Positions 12,693 through 24,129 of a DNA stretch of 64,000 nt are shown piece by piece. How positions within the stretch are numbered: position 1 is the first letter of the stretch; each line of letters opens with the position of its first letter. The notes beneath the pieces were generated by a model, which was given only the letters and a program-made list of their open reading frames with translations, ran no database searches and was not told the DNA's origin. The DNA lies in NCBI RefSeq assembly GCF_000687475.1, contig NC_057317.1, forward strand, positions 2,542,001 to 2,606,000, in the 5' to 3' direction. The stretch comes from Ustilaginoidea virens. Lineage: Eukaryota > Ascomycota > Sordariomycetes > Hypocreales > Clavicipitaceae. Made by a program: the position numbers and the translations under genes.

Positions 12693-12737
<45 letters not shown>

Positions 12738-13777
12738 AGCTCTGTCGACTAGTTGTCCTTGTGCCGACAGAGGTGACTTTTTGGGTTGTTCATATTTTTG
12801 CGCTGTCCTTGTTTCTAGTTTCTACTTGTTGCTGCAGTCGATTTCTTCCTTGGGGCGCAAGGGTGACAAACTTTGTCACATTTTCGCAACTCCAACTCGG
12901 TCAGGGCGGAAAGCGGGTGCTTGGTGTGCAATGAATTTCTTTCGCTGATGGTGGCGCCGTGTTCTAGTGATGAGCGCAGGGATGGCGGCCCTTGGGAGGC
13001 AAAAGCCTCGCAGCAATACATCTTCGCGCACCAAAATCCCGATAGGACCCGGGATGGGGGATTCCCGTCGTCACCCCCTGCGTGAAACAAGTAGATGATG
13101 AGGGGGAAAACAGGAGGAAGGGTATAACATGCAACATCAAGGAAAACCGGTAGTATAAAAAGAGAGACTGGGAGGGTGTCGTTGGTTGATTTCGGTGGGA
13201 GTAGCGGGACTGACGAACATGTTGTTTCCATGACTGGGGGTAGTCGGAGTAAAAGGATACCATTTCCTTGATCTCTGGCCACAAAGAAGAATTGCGGGTG
13301 TCTTGATCTACAGTAGCCTTATGAAATTCACGATGGGACAAGTTCCGGGACGCCCTCTGGCAACGCATGACGAAGGGCTAGCACTGCACGGCGTGGTGGT
13401 GTTGCGTCATGATTCTTGGAGCCGTTGCCGACTCGACGGACAGCCGCGTGCTGGTCTGTCAAGGCTGGTCTGCGAGGTGGGAAACTAGAGTAGGCTGGCT
13501 GGTGACATTGGGATGAACCCAGGGCCACGCGTACTGTTCTAGGCAGTTTTTGCGAGAGGCTGGGAGTAATTGTCACAGCTGAGAATTTCAAGTATTGATG
13601 GAAAATGTGCGGCGGCACTCTGCGTGTCTGGAATCGGATGGCTGTGTAGCTGGGAAGCTGCGCCATCGTCGGACACGATGTTGTTGTTGTTGGAAATATG
13701 CACAGTGTGGGTCGTATGTTGGATACTCCTTTTCGATTATGGGATTTGCTGATTCTGACCAGCTAATTTAAACAGTA
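12589..13777. other. Intergenic region, PWWP gene to ORC3 promoter
   Basis: No supported gene. A run of 39 T residues lies at 12697-12735. The rest is mixed sequence with only weak short frames. The first copy of a diverged direct repeat is at 13655-13707; its partner is at 14049-14094. Confidence 0.6.
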
Positions 13778-13991
13778 TGCCCCACTAAGCTGCGATAGAT
13801 GATGCTAGCTACAGGAAATAACTACTTCATACAATAGATGCCTATTGCAATAGATTCTAGCTGCTGGCTGCGGTAGGAGAATACTTCATGTAAAAGATGC
13901 CTACTGCAATAGATACTAGCTACAAGACAATACATGCAACAGCGGGTATCATATCTGTCGCAGCAGTCATCCATCGCAGCTTAGTGGGGCA
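13778..13991. mobile_element. MITE-like element, 214 bp, about 25-bp terminal inverted repeats
   Basis: The left end reads TGCCCCACTAAGCTGCGATA and the right end is its reverse complement with one mismatch over about 25 bp. The flanks are compatible with insertion at a TA dinucleotide (TA before the left end, ATA after the right end), assuming one T was lost at the left end. The interior is AT-rich, non-coding, and holds two related copies of a roughly 40-bp unit (around 13823-13865 and 13882-13924) built on ACTTCATN and GCAATAGATNCTAGCT. Size, inverted ends and lack of coding capacity fit a non-autonomous DNA transposon. It sits about 220 bp upstream of the ORC3 start codon. Confidence 0.6.
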
Positions 13992-14211
13992 ATACTTTCC
14001 AAGCTAGCCAATCAGACTTAGTAAATCATATCCTAGGTCACCGCCGTAAAGCTGCGCCTTCGTCGGACACAGTGTCACGAGAATATGCACCGTGACCTGA
14101 CGCGTTTGGACCTCATTTCGCGTCTCCCTCGCCAGCTACGTTCGCAGCATGGGGGGATGAGTGCGGCGTAACAACTCGCTTATACCCTCCAGATCCAAGG
14201 CTTCCTGAATA

Positions 14212-16892
14212 ATGGAGCAAAATGAGGCATCGAGGGATACTTTTTCCCAGGAAGATCATCAGGTACTTGGCCATGAGACCAAACAAACGAATCCCCAGAG
14301 CAGAGCTAGCTGACGCCAACATGCCCACTCAAACAGGCAGCGTATATATTCGATCCGCAACAGGATGAGGGTCATTTCAGCGATCCACGGCCATCCAAGA
14401 AGCGCCGGGTAACCGGGGGCGACATCGTGGAGAGAAGCAGGACAGTCGGTGATGCGCCGTTGTTCGTGCCCCTACTCAATGGCGCAGAGAAGCCCGAATT
14501 TGCAAGATTTCGGGAGCAAAAGTTCCATGAATCTTGGAAGATGATTGACGGGCGACTCCAGGTACGCTTTTGCAATTTTCACTGTTTACAGCCGCAGTCC
14601 GTGCTAAAGACGGTGAGATTGGTAGAGTATTTTGCGAGAGTCCAACTCGACTACTTTGAATGAAGTGGCCGAGTTCGTGGCCGACGCCACTAAAGACAGG
14701 TGAACTCTTGTCCCAGGTTTGATTCCTGTATTCTGTTTCTTCGTCACTTAATCTTCCCTTCCATCCCCCCCCTTCGAACTTCGAAAGGCAGAGCGTCCCC
14801 AGAACGAGACTAATGACCGCTGGCTTGGAGCAACTCATGCAGCATCGATCAAATCCCTTCAGGGTTTATTGTAACGGGGCCGAATATAGCATCGCAAGAT
14901 CTCTTGTTCGAACAACTATCTGATTCGTTGCGAAACAAGTTCACGAGCAGGTTTGTGAGACTGAAATCATCCGAGACGGTGACTCTCAAAGCTGCCTTAA
15001 AACGTACGATTCAGGGTGCCATGGCCACGGTGCAGGGCGTTGAGGATGATGACTTGCTGTCGGATGCGACGAAAGACGTAAGTAGTTGTGACCTCTGTGA
15101 CCTCCGTGACCTCCAACCCCCATGAGGGGCAGCTGGCTTATCTCATAAGACTCCAAAGTTTTGCCAATACTACAGACGTTAAGAGACTACATGCTAAGAG
15201 ATGGATTGCTTATTCCAGGGATTTCGTTACCTTGACTATGATCTTGAGGCTTTGGAGGTATTCCTAAAACCCCTCCAGTGTGAGCATGTTTTTGTGGCAT
15301 TTCAAGATAGTGAGGGCTTTGATAGCAGTCTTCTTTCCGACCTGATTGCTTTGCTCCAGTAAGAATCAATGGCAGACCGTTTCGGAGCAAGCAGAAACTG
15401 AATCAAGTACGCAGCTCCTGGCGGCCCCGCATACCATTTACGCTATTGTTCGGCATTGCTACATCGGTGGAATTACTACAAACTCGCTTATTAAAATCGA
15501 CCTGCCGCGTCATGTATGGAGGGCAATTCGATGCAGCCCAGACAGCTAGCATTCTGGAGACTATCTTCAAGGGCACCGTTGCGGCGGTCGATGTACCACT
15601 ACGCCTAGGTGCCCCTCTCCTTCGAAGCATGTTGGATCGGCAACACGAACAAGTTGCTGGCATCCAGTCCTTCATAAGCTCATTGAAGGTACCTTTGCTC
15701 CTGGCCATGAAGCTGGCGCATTGCCTTGTCATTCAGGACACTAACCGCGCGGCTGTAGTATGCTTATATGTGCCACTTTTATGCGAACCCACTCAGTGTT
15801 TTGTTGTGTTGTTCAGAACCCCCTAGCGAAAGTCTCCAGCAAGAGCATTTTGAAGCGGTCCGGAACCTGCCCAGCTTTCGGCAAGCTGTGGAACGAGAAG
15901 TGCAAAAGGGCACCGTGGCTTCCTTGGAGGATGCACGATTATTGATTGAGGATAACAAACATCTTCTCAATCGAATCAGGGCAGGCCATGGCAACCGGCA
16001 ATCGTGGGCAGCCCAGTTCCTTCGGTCTCTGCTGATTTCGCAAGCTGCCGGCGTCCAGAGGAGCTCCTTTTCCAGAGCCTACGTGGATGGTTTGGTCAGA
16101 GCTCAGCTGTCTTCGGATGACCCGGGCTTGGCTCAGAGCATTCGCCGCATGGACCCTGACGAGTTGTCGGGGCTTCTTGCCCGGATCGTTTCAGTGCTTG
16201 GTGAAGGGGACAGGTCACTTGGATTGCTGCCGTCTGCTGATGAGCGAGATGCGCAGCTACGCGCATCGCTCGAATCCGTCATGCAAGAGCTCGAGCATCT
16301 CAAGGTACGGGCCAAGGATGCTGGCACTGTTTTGAGGAGCAAATACAGCGGTCATAGCAAGGTCATGCGCACCACCGTCGTTGCCCAAAAAGTCCAGCTC
16401 AGCCAAGACACAGCAGCTCTTCGAGACGAGGACAACCGACTAACTGAGCTCGTGGACAAGACCACTTTGCTACTCTGCAGGCACTATCTGGATACTAATC
16501 CGAACTCGATACTGTTTTCGGAATGCTGGCTCTACGAAACCAAGTCTCCTTCCCGTGACGTGTTTATCCCTCGACCGAGGATGGTGTTTGAAAGAAGTCT
16601 CGGTCGCCCGCAAGACTACCTAGGATGCAGATGCTGCGAATCAGACCACGACGGACTCGAAGCGAAAGTACCCCCTACGTCTCTTCTTTATCAACTGTAC
16701 CTAGAGGCTGGAAATCTGGTCAACGTTGCGGATTTATGGACAGCTTTCCGCGCGCTGGTGAGCCAGGGGGGGGAAGACGAGCGCAGGACATTGGTCCTGT
16801 TCTATCGTGGTCTTGCCGAAATGAGGGCTTTGGGATTTGTCAAGGCCAGCAAGAAGAAGATTGATCACATAGCCAAGATCAAGTGGCTCTAG
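14212..16892 (+). CDS. ORC3: Origin recognition complex subunit 3
   Basis: Subunit of the six-protein ORC that marks replication origins and helps load Mcm2-7. Exons are 14212-14262, 14337-14561, 14626-14699, 14843-15077, 15219-15358, 15415-15688 and 15759-16892, giving 710 aa, a normal fungal Orc3 length. The first exon (17 codons) is assigned because it joins in frame as DHQ/AAYIFDP and has a CTGAC branch point before the acceptor. Diagnostic stretches are PLFVPLLNGAEKPEF, SILRESNSTTLNEVAEFV, IPSGFIVTGPNIASQDLLFE in the AAA+-like domain, ALLHSWRPRIPFTLLFGIAT, and the C-terminal winged-helix region LYQLYLEAGNLVNVADLW ending KKKIDHIAKIKWL. It has more introns than any neighbour, and six short exons precede one 1134-nt exon. 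A MITE-like element and a repeated segment occupy its promoter. No supported gene follows for 5 kb. Confidence 0.93.
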
Positions 16893-17052
16893 GCGTCGGC
16901 TTGATGACGCAAATTGGAAAGACGTGCAGAAGAGCTGGGTTTCTGGCCAACAGGACACATGACAGTGTGGGAGAGAAATGTGGGTGGGAGAAGACGCCGT
17001 GATTGAGGTTCAAGAATCTTGATGGACGTGTGTGATACAACTCGAGCCATTA

Positions 17053-17102
17053 TTGTTGTTGTTGTTGTTGTTGTTATTGTTGTTATTATTATTGCTATTA
17101 AT
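17053..17102. repeat. (TTG)n trinucleotide repeat
   Basis: Mostly TTG units with TTA variants, in intergenic sequence about 160 bp beyond the ORC3 stop codon; possibly in its 3' UTR. Confidence 0.9.
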
Positions 17103-18694
17103 TATTACGTTGTCGGCAATGCAGGTATGGAGACATGGCAAAAGGGCGCTTAGGACTAGTTTCAGTTTGTTTCTCATGGGCTCAGAAGCAAATATGGGGG
17201 TGGACAAAGCTGGGTTCTATTCGGGCTCGTCGTGAAAATCAATGGTTAGTTAGCAGATTGTCGGTGTGGACAGAGGAACAGACATCGGAGATTACGGCCG
17301 ACTACATGTGCCATTGGACATCTTTTGCAGATTGCAGACTAGCGAGTCGGCCTGTTCGTCTCGTCTCTTTCTGCTCTAGCATGCGAGAGGCTGCCCGCGC
17401 GAACCGGCTGATCGGCTGATGATGGGAGACAAAAATGCCTGAGACAGATTGCTAAAAACAGAACTGACCAACTCCGTGGCGAAGCGCAAGTTTGATTGCG
17501 AGTACGGAGTACAGAGCACTGAGTGAGTTAGTGCGCACATACATGGATGATGGATGGAACGTGAACTGGGGGGGGGGGAGAGACTTTGTGCTCGGCGGCG
17601 CGGATAATGCGGAGTGCGTTGGGCCCTGCCCTGGGGTGAGAGAGCTGAGACATTGAGGATCAACGGACCCACTTTGCTCTTCTGTTCTGTGCAGGCAGGG
17701 CCAGCCTCGGTCCTTGCTTCCTCCTTCTGTTGGAGCAACACTTGATTGACATATGTGCGGAGTTCATGGATGTGTTGGGGCGGCTGGGGTAATTGCGGTA
17801 CACAAGGTAAAGGAGGTAGGCGTCTTGTCCGTACGGAGTACTATAGGTACATGTACCTTATTCAATTACCGCATTTCCAGGCCAGGACGGAGGAGGGGGG
17901 AGGAGGCACAGGAGAAGAGAAGGAGAGAGCAGGAGGGAAGGAAGAAGGGGGGGGGGGGGGGGGTGGGTGGTGGGGTTCGTCGTCTCTGCTTGCGAGCCGA
18001 CTCAGCAAAGACGAGACGAAACAGGCATGACGACGATGACTCTGGCACGGGTGATTATTGATTGCGTGGCCATCATGATGTGATGCAGGACAGGACAGAC
18101 AGCGGGATGCAAAAGGATGGAAAGGCAAGACCCTCCGCAACACACACGCATACACACACACACACACACAAGCTTGGACTTGACTTGGTGGACCACATGT
18201 CTCGGAGGACTTGCTTGCTCAAACCTCTTGGCTTTCTTCTCCTTCTTCTTCTTCTTCCTCTTCCTCTTCCTCTTCCTATTCGTTTTTTTTTTCCTTTAAT
18301 TTTAATTCTACTTTCTTTGGTTTTTTTTTTTTTTTCAGCTGGGCTATATAGTCTGTGGCAGACGACGGCTTCATTTATTTCCATGTCCAAAGTCGTCTGG
18401 AGTCTTGCTGCACTCTGCCCTGCCCAGTATGAGAGAGGACCGGAGAAAGCAGCGGCGCGACCTCCCCCTCCCCTCCCCTCTCTCCCCCTGCTGGCCTGAT
18501 GGGCAAAGCCGGGGACAGCCAGGGATTGTCGGCGATGCAATGGGCCATACCAAATAGGTCTGGTACCTAATGCAGCGGAACACTGGGGAAGCAAAGCCGT
18601 GGATGACGTTGAAACCGGCTGTTTCGACGCAGGTGAGTCTGTGGCACGTAGCACTACTGCACGCACTACACGGTAGATCTGGTACGAGATACCT

Positions 18695-18729
18695 ACGGTA
18701 GGTAGGTAGGTACCTACCTACCTCCTACC
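18695..18729. repeat. GGTAGGTA / TACCTACC inverted minisatellite
   Basis: Tandem GGTA units run into tandem CCTA units, making a near-perfect palindrome centred on GGTACC. Closely followed by a TACTCCGTA motif at 18737. Confidence 0.9.
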
Positions 18730-19449
18730 TTAGATGTACTCCGTAGGCACCTGATGTCTGGTACTTCTGCGCTCCCGTGCATGCTGGAAATGAGACGGGA
18801 TGGCGCGGCACCAATTCCTTCCACGAGACTGGACGCTTGCACCACGCACTTGCACCACGCACTTGCACCACGCGCAGCGGGTTGACTCGTCACCTGCTTG
18901 GCGCATTGGCCCGACCCATTTCCTGGCGCCCTTTGACGTTGGCATTTCCATTTCATGACATTCCATTCCCATTCACTGGGGTTGGTTTCTGCTCGCAACC
19001 AACTCGGGTGAAACATGCTCGTCTGCCAAGTGCGTGCTTGCCGCGGTGGGATTCTGGCTCTCGCCCCCGCCTTCTGCCCCCCCGGAGAGGACACGAGCGA
19101 CCCCCAGCATCACCTCGCATCCTCACCCGCCTTCTCGATGAAATAAAGTTTGTAGGCGACCCCAATCTACGGGAGCGGGGTGGTTTGAATGTCCGGCTGG
19201 AGCGCTTTGCTTTCCCCTGTCTCACCCAGCGGGAGAACCCAACGAAGGAGAAGGAGAGAAAGAGAGAAGGAGAGAAGGAGAGTAAGAGAGAAAGACAGAA
19301 GCCAGGTTGAGATGGTAACCTGTGTCTGTGCCTCTGCTGTTTTGCCGAGTACCGCAACGGACAGAACACAGAACGGATATAACGCCGTACATGACAGAAC
19401 TCCTTGCGCGTCTAGGCTAGGGTAGGTTAGTTGAAGGTAGGCGCGCGAA

Positions 19450-19514
19450 GGTAGGTAGGTAGGTAGGTAGGTACCTAAGGTAGGTACCTTATGTACATGT
19501 AGGTAGGTACCTAG
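19450..19514. repeat. GGTA tandem repeat with GGTACC palindromes
   Basis: Several GGTA units, then interleaved GGTACCTAAGGTAGGTACC palindromic sequence. Same family as the block at 18695. Confidence 0.9.
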
Positions 19515-21186
19515 ACCTAGGGGCAGCCTTGGCACTGCTCAAGCCCATCACCATGATGCTGTGCTGGCTTCTGCTTTCGGAATGGACCCCTCGTGTCATT
19601 TGCTGCTGGGGAGGAGGGGGGAGGGGGTGGGTGGCGCCTGCTCTCTCTTGGCAGAATGCCATCATACATGGCAAGCAAAACGACATTCTGCATGTTTCCC
19701 AGCCCTGCCAGAAAGCTGGTTCTCGACTTTCGACTCGACCGCAGCCTCCAGAAGAGGCCTTTTTTTTTTTTTTTTTTTTTTCAATTCATTTTTTTTTATT
19801 CCCCCCCTTTTCCCTTCCCCCTTTCTTCCCTCTTGAGGCTGCGTTGACTTGGCAAGCATGTTGTTCTCGGATCTAGCAGGCATTTCATGATCTCCGTCAC
19901 GACCCATCAAATAATTTACTTGGTGCCCCGTACTCGCCCTCTTGTCAGAACGGGGCCCCATCCTTTCCGTTTCAAGGTCTCGCAAGAGAGACATGTTGCA
20001 AGCATTGATAACTTCGAGTGTCATGATGAAGGAGAGCGTCCTGCCCTTGGCCAGAGGACCATTGACCAAGTTAGGAACTAACACGCACGCTGACCGATCC
20101 CCATGTCGGGCTTATGTCTCACTTGAAACTGCGTCCGTCGCATAGAGGGCCAGGAAAGTTGACGGACGCTTCTTGCTTCCTTAGTCGCTTTCTTTACTGT
20201 TCCCCTAATTTCTCAAAATGTTGAAAATGTTGCTCCCTTCTCTGGCCTTCCAATATTCACTTTGCTTTGGAGTCTGCAATGCAGACCTGGATTCCCAAGT
20301 CAAGCATCTAACAATACTCCGTACCTTCCCTTGCTGCTTGCTTGTTGCTGACCCTGGCTGCAGGGGAAATAACTAGGTGTCAAGTTTCAACGGATGACGC
20401 TGCCAGGGAATCAGGGGCCCTACGATTCGCCAGCCACCCGCGTGGGTTGGATGGTTTGAGGGTTCGGATCATGGATCATGGATCAACTCGGACGGGGGTT
20501 AATGATGGGTTTGACCTGGCGCATCCGCCACCCCAGCAACCAAGACGACAAAGACAGCCTCCAGACATATCCATTATTAGCCTGGTAGTAGCAGGGACTC
20601 CGCAACGGACCCTTCGATTGGCGCTGGAGGCCCACTGAAAGGGCCGGGCTAACGAAATCTACAGCAGACGAGCTCTCTGATGAGTCTGATCCCAGCCTTC
20701 CTGCAGACGCTTTTACGAACCCCTGACGCATCTTGTCAAGTTACTCCGTAACGAGCCTACGACACAAGTTACAACGACCGGGTCCGGGAAGAAAACGAAC
20801 CCGCCACCCCCCGCCCTTTGAGGCCATAGGGGAAGGGGGAAGGTGGGAAGGGGGGGTGTTTTTGCGTGTTTTGGTTCGTTCAAGATGGAGAAATAACAGG
20901 TAGTTAGCTCAGATCAAGGACCGACGATTTGATTAGGCTGTGTCGCATGGTCAGCGACAAGAACCAAAGAACCCGAGGCCAAAAAAAAAATTATACAAGA
21001 GGCCGGGAAGCCTTCATCATGCACGCAAAGGTGCGAGAAGCGCTTCATCAACACTTGTTGGCTTTAGCTCTCCTCCATTTCCTGCTACTCATCCCTCCTC
21101 CCACCTGGCGATACATTTTGACTGTTTCCCAGTTTAGGTACTGGTCGGGGAAAAAAGAGAGAAAAGAAAAGAAAACCGCCAAAACC

Positions 21187-21187
<1 letters not shown>

Positions 21188-21232
<45 letters not shown>

Positions 21233-21255
21233 GAGAGAGAGAGAGAGAGAGAGAG
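21188..21255. repeat. (CA)n followed by (GA)n microsatellite
   Basis: About 21 CA units are followed directly by about 12 GA units. Confidence 0.95.
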
Positions 21256-21843
21256 GCCAGCGTGGTTCGACGCCTTCCTTTTTTTGCATCAACGTCAAAC
21301 TCCTTCCCTTGGCAGCTGAAGGCAGCGTCCGCCGCGACAACTCCTCTTCCATTGACGACTTGTTGAAAGAGGTGAAAACGTGCCATCAAGGTGGCGCTGC
21401 ATAACCACCCACCCGAATCCGGCAACGGCAACGGCAACGGCAGGGCAACCATTACAAAGCCGTCAATCCGTCACTTGCAGGACTCCGTGCCCGACGACAG
21501 ACCTGCTCTGCTTCCTCCACAGCCGGTCATCCCACGTGGACAAGCAGATTCCAACGTTCCACCAGTGACCACTTATTGTCCTGACCTGCTCGTTGCTGGA
21601 ACGCGGAAAGACTACCAAGACTGACGCTTGATTCGTGTCCTTCCCCCCCCCCCCCCCCTCCCCCAAACAAAGCTCTTATACATAGCGGCCCTGCAACTCG
21701 GCCATCCGATCCAACTTTAGAAGAAATCCAAACCCAAGGCTTTGGCGAACTGCCCCGTCTTTGCAGCGTCTTGCGAGTCGAGATTCTTCTTCTTGTTCAT
21801 ATTCTTCTTCTACTTTCTTCGGCTTCACCCCTCTCAAGACGCC

Positions 21844-22302
21844 ATGATGCACCGCGAAATGTTCCCTGCGCAACAACCCCAGCGCGACACCTTCATCCAG
21901 CGCCGCATCAAACGCAACCCAGACCTGGCATTCAAGCTGCACCAGATGGCGCTTCCGCTATCCCCTCTTGTCCAGCTCACCACGGGCGCAGTGCACCCCG
22001 ACTTCCCGCGCACCGTCCTCCAGTTTTGGCTATTGACCGACACGCAGCTCGAGGGCCTGGCCCACTTCTACCACCAAAAGGCCCTGTCGCCCTGGACCTC
22101 ACAGTACCCTTGCCCTGTCGTCTGGCGGTCCGACGTGTCTCTGGAGGAGAAGCGTCGTAGGATGGGCAAGTTCATTGGCCTGAGGGGGTGCGAGTCTCCG
22201 TCGTGGCTCAAGTCTGAGGACGAAATAGCTGCCGAGGCGAGACTGGCCAGCATGGTCGCGCAGCAAGAAGACATGCTGAGGAAAAAGCTGCATCCCTGGT
22301 GA
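21844..22302 (+). CDS. Small conserved-looking protein of unknown function, 152 aa
   Basis: Single-exon gene that I do not assign to a named family. The start ATG at 21844 is followed by a second ATG, and a pyrimidine-rich leader (CTTCTT tracts) precedes it, as is common for fungal genes. The composition is protein-like and not repeat-derived. An amphipathic basic N-terminal part contains FIQRRIKRNPDLAFKLHQMA. The centre contains DFPRTVLQFWLLTDTQLEGL and a HFYHQ stretch. The C-terminal part is charged and helical (SLEEKRRRMGKFIGLRGCE, then EIAAEARLASMVAQQEDML). There is no signal peptide or clear membrane helix. It stands alone after a 5-kb gap and converges with SEC66, about 900 bp away. I rely on composition, good start context and a clean stop; a homology search would settle it. 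Confidence 0.7.
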   Translation: MMHREMFPAQQPQRDTFIQRRIKRNPDLAFKLHQMALPLSPLVQLTTGAVHPDFPRTVLQFWLLTDTQLEGLAHFYHQKALSPWTSQYPCPVVWRSDVSLEEKRRRMGKFIGLRGCESPSWLKSEDEIAAEARLASMVAQQEDMLRKKLHPW

Positions 22303-23212
22303 AAGGGGTGTGTAGGGGGAGGCTCGGAAGAGGGAGGGGGGGGGGGAGGGTTCAAACGACCTGATGATGGAAAGCAGCAACGTCGGGGTCATCTATTCGC
22401 GGCATCTAAGAAACATTTTGGCAGCAATGCCGCTTGCTTATTACCAGCACCTTTGGCCGCATTTGCCCAAGTGGTCTTTGTTTTGGTATGCTTGATCACG
22501 GCTTGGTGGTGTGCTTTTGCTTTTCTCTCTTTTTGCTTATTTTTCTTTTTCTTTTTCATATACACATGTATATATCCTGATGACTTTTGCATATAGTAGG
22601 CCCAGCATCAGCGGCTGGCCTTTTTTTTTTTTCTCTTTTTTTCTTCTTCTTTCATTCCATCATATTTTCTGTTATTCTCCAAATCATGTGTGGCAGGAGG
22701 CTTCATGTCAGGAGGGAGGATTTCATTCCTTTTTTAAAGGTCATAGCATCGGCGTTTACATTTACAGGAATACACTTTGCGCAAGCAAACAGACATTTTT
22801 CTGGCAATACCTCGTGTCGGGACATTCCCTCCCTTGCTCGTCGTCTCTTGAAAGTTGCACAAAAGGCAAGAAGCACTCCCGTTTTGGTTATGAATGTTGT
22901 TGTGCGTTTCAGTGTCATCAAAATCTTGATTGTCATTCATATACCCTGCGGTAACGCCATTGCTTTGAAATAAGCAGATGCAGTACACGTGGGCAACTCT
23001 GTCGCCACGACTGTTTATGGACCGATATTTCTCACATTTTCCGACATTTTCCCCTTCCATCTTATGTTTGGATCTGTACAGGCCGAGAGCCCCGACAAGC
23101 CAGGACGGGAAAATGCTGGCAACCGCGCCTTCTTTCCCGTGTTCTTGTCGGGATGCACCCGGAATTCGGATGGACAAATGCTCATTGCTGCATCAAAGAC
23201 AATCAATCTCGC
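22303..23212. other. Intergenic region between convergent genes
   Basis: 3' flanks of the 152-aa gene and SEC66. AT- and pyrimidine-rich with short homopolymers; no supported gene. Confidence 0.6.
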
Positions 23213-24129
23213 TCACTTCTTGCTCTTCTTCCCTTTGGCAGGAGTGTCCACTATTACGGCATCTTCCTCGGCAGCCCCTTCCTTTGTCGAGTCATTGAGT
23301 TCCTTCATAAAGTCGGACGAGATCTGGCCCCTTCTCTTTTCCCACCACTGCTTCTCGGCCTCCTTTTGTGCTTCAATCTCATTGAGGCGCTCGCGGAGTC
23401 TGGTGTTGGCGGCAATCTCGTGCGCGGATTGGAATATGGTCGGGCCCCAGTTCGGTGCGAGAGCATTGGCCTTGAAGCAGCAGCAGCAGGGTAATTAACA
23501 TACGCCCCGTGATGCATGAAAGCTCGACTTTCTCAGGTCTGCGGAGGATGGGCGCGGGGGTGAAAAAATCGGCATGCGTACCTCTGTGACGACGTCGCGC
23601 AATTCCTCCTCCATCTCCTTTTCAGCCCGCTGGAATCTCTGCCATAAATCATCGCCGACGCTCCCTCTGAGAAGAAGCGAGCTGCACGCCTGCTTGGCCG
23701 ACTTGATCTGGATCAAGCGATCAATGTCTTCAACAGCGCGTCGCAGCAGCGCGGCCTTGAGGACGCTCTCGGGAACCTTTGGCGACTTTTCCTTGCCGTC
23801 ATCTGAGTCCAGATGCAGGAGAGAGAGGTACACATTACGCTGGAGGTTGGGACCGAACCACGGAGCCAGGTTGGCGCTTTCGGCTGTTGAAACGTGGACT
23901 GGTTAGCAGCTGGGGGCCTCTGGACTTGTTTTCATGCCGCATTCATGGGCATCACGGCCGCGTCTGAACAGTGGCCGCCAAAGAGTACAGAGTACCCCGT
24001 TTCAAGAAAAAACAACAACGTACCGGCCTTTCTCTTGCGATAGATGGTGGAAAAGGTCATTAGTGCTCCGCCGAGCACTAGCAAGTACGCAAATGGAAGG
24101 GCAAGACCCTTCCAGTCAACGTTGAACAT
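23213..24129 (-). CDS. SEC66: Sec66/Sec71-type subunit of the ER Sec62-Sec63 translocation complex
   Basis: Supports post-translational import of proteins into the ER as part of the Sec62-Sec63-Sec66-Sec72 complex. Exons on the minus strand are 24129-24024, 23883-23582 and 23470-23213, giving 221 aa. A single N-terminal membrane segment is visible (about residues 11-29, FAYLLVLGGALMTFSTIY), followed by RKRKA, which fits a cytosolic C-terminal domain. The cytosolic part shows LAPWFGPNLQRNVYLSLLHL, LKAALLRRAVEDIDRLIQ, GSVGDDLWQRFQRAEKEMEE and ANALAPNWGPTIFQSAHE, all typical of fungal Sec66. The C terminus is basic (KGKKSKK). A short (CAG)n lies at the 3' end of intron 2. It is transcribed divergently from NPL4, with 624 bp between start codons. 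Confidence 0.93.

Larger units (their letters stand above)
16893..21843. other. Gene-poor 5-kb interval rich in simple repeats
   Basis: I find no coding region I can support on either strand. Open frames here are short, lack family motifs, or are translations of simple repeats. The stretch contains (TTG)n at 17053-17102, a run of 17 G at 17947-17963, (CA)n at 18147-18170, TAGGTACC repeats near 18.7 and 19.5 kb, homopolymer T at 19761-19781, (CA)n(GA)n at 21188-21255, and several GTACGGAGTAC-type motifs. Untranslated RNA genes cannot be excluded. Confidence 0.55.

Noticed and set aside
12815..13368. Two overlapping minus-strand frames of 134-155 codons
   Set aside because: No protein-like composition or splice-supported structure; likely chance frames upstream of ORC3.
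18073..18666. 197-codon minus-strand open frame
   Set aside because: It is mainly a translation of (CA)n and CTT/CCT repeats (Cys-Val and Arg/Lys runs) and has no family-like segment.
20900..20990. TAGCTCAG stretch resembling a tRNA D-arm
   Set aside because: There is no T-arm GTTCRANNC at the right distance and no acceptor stem pairing.
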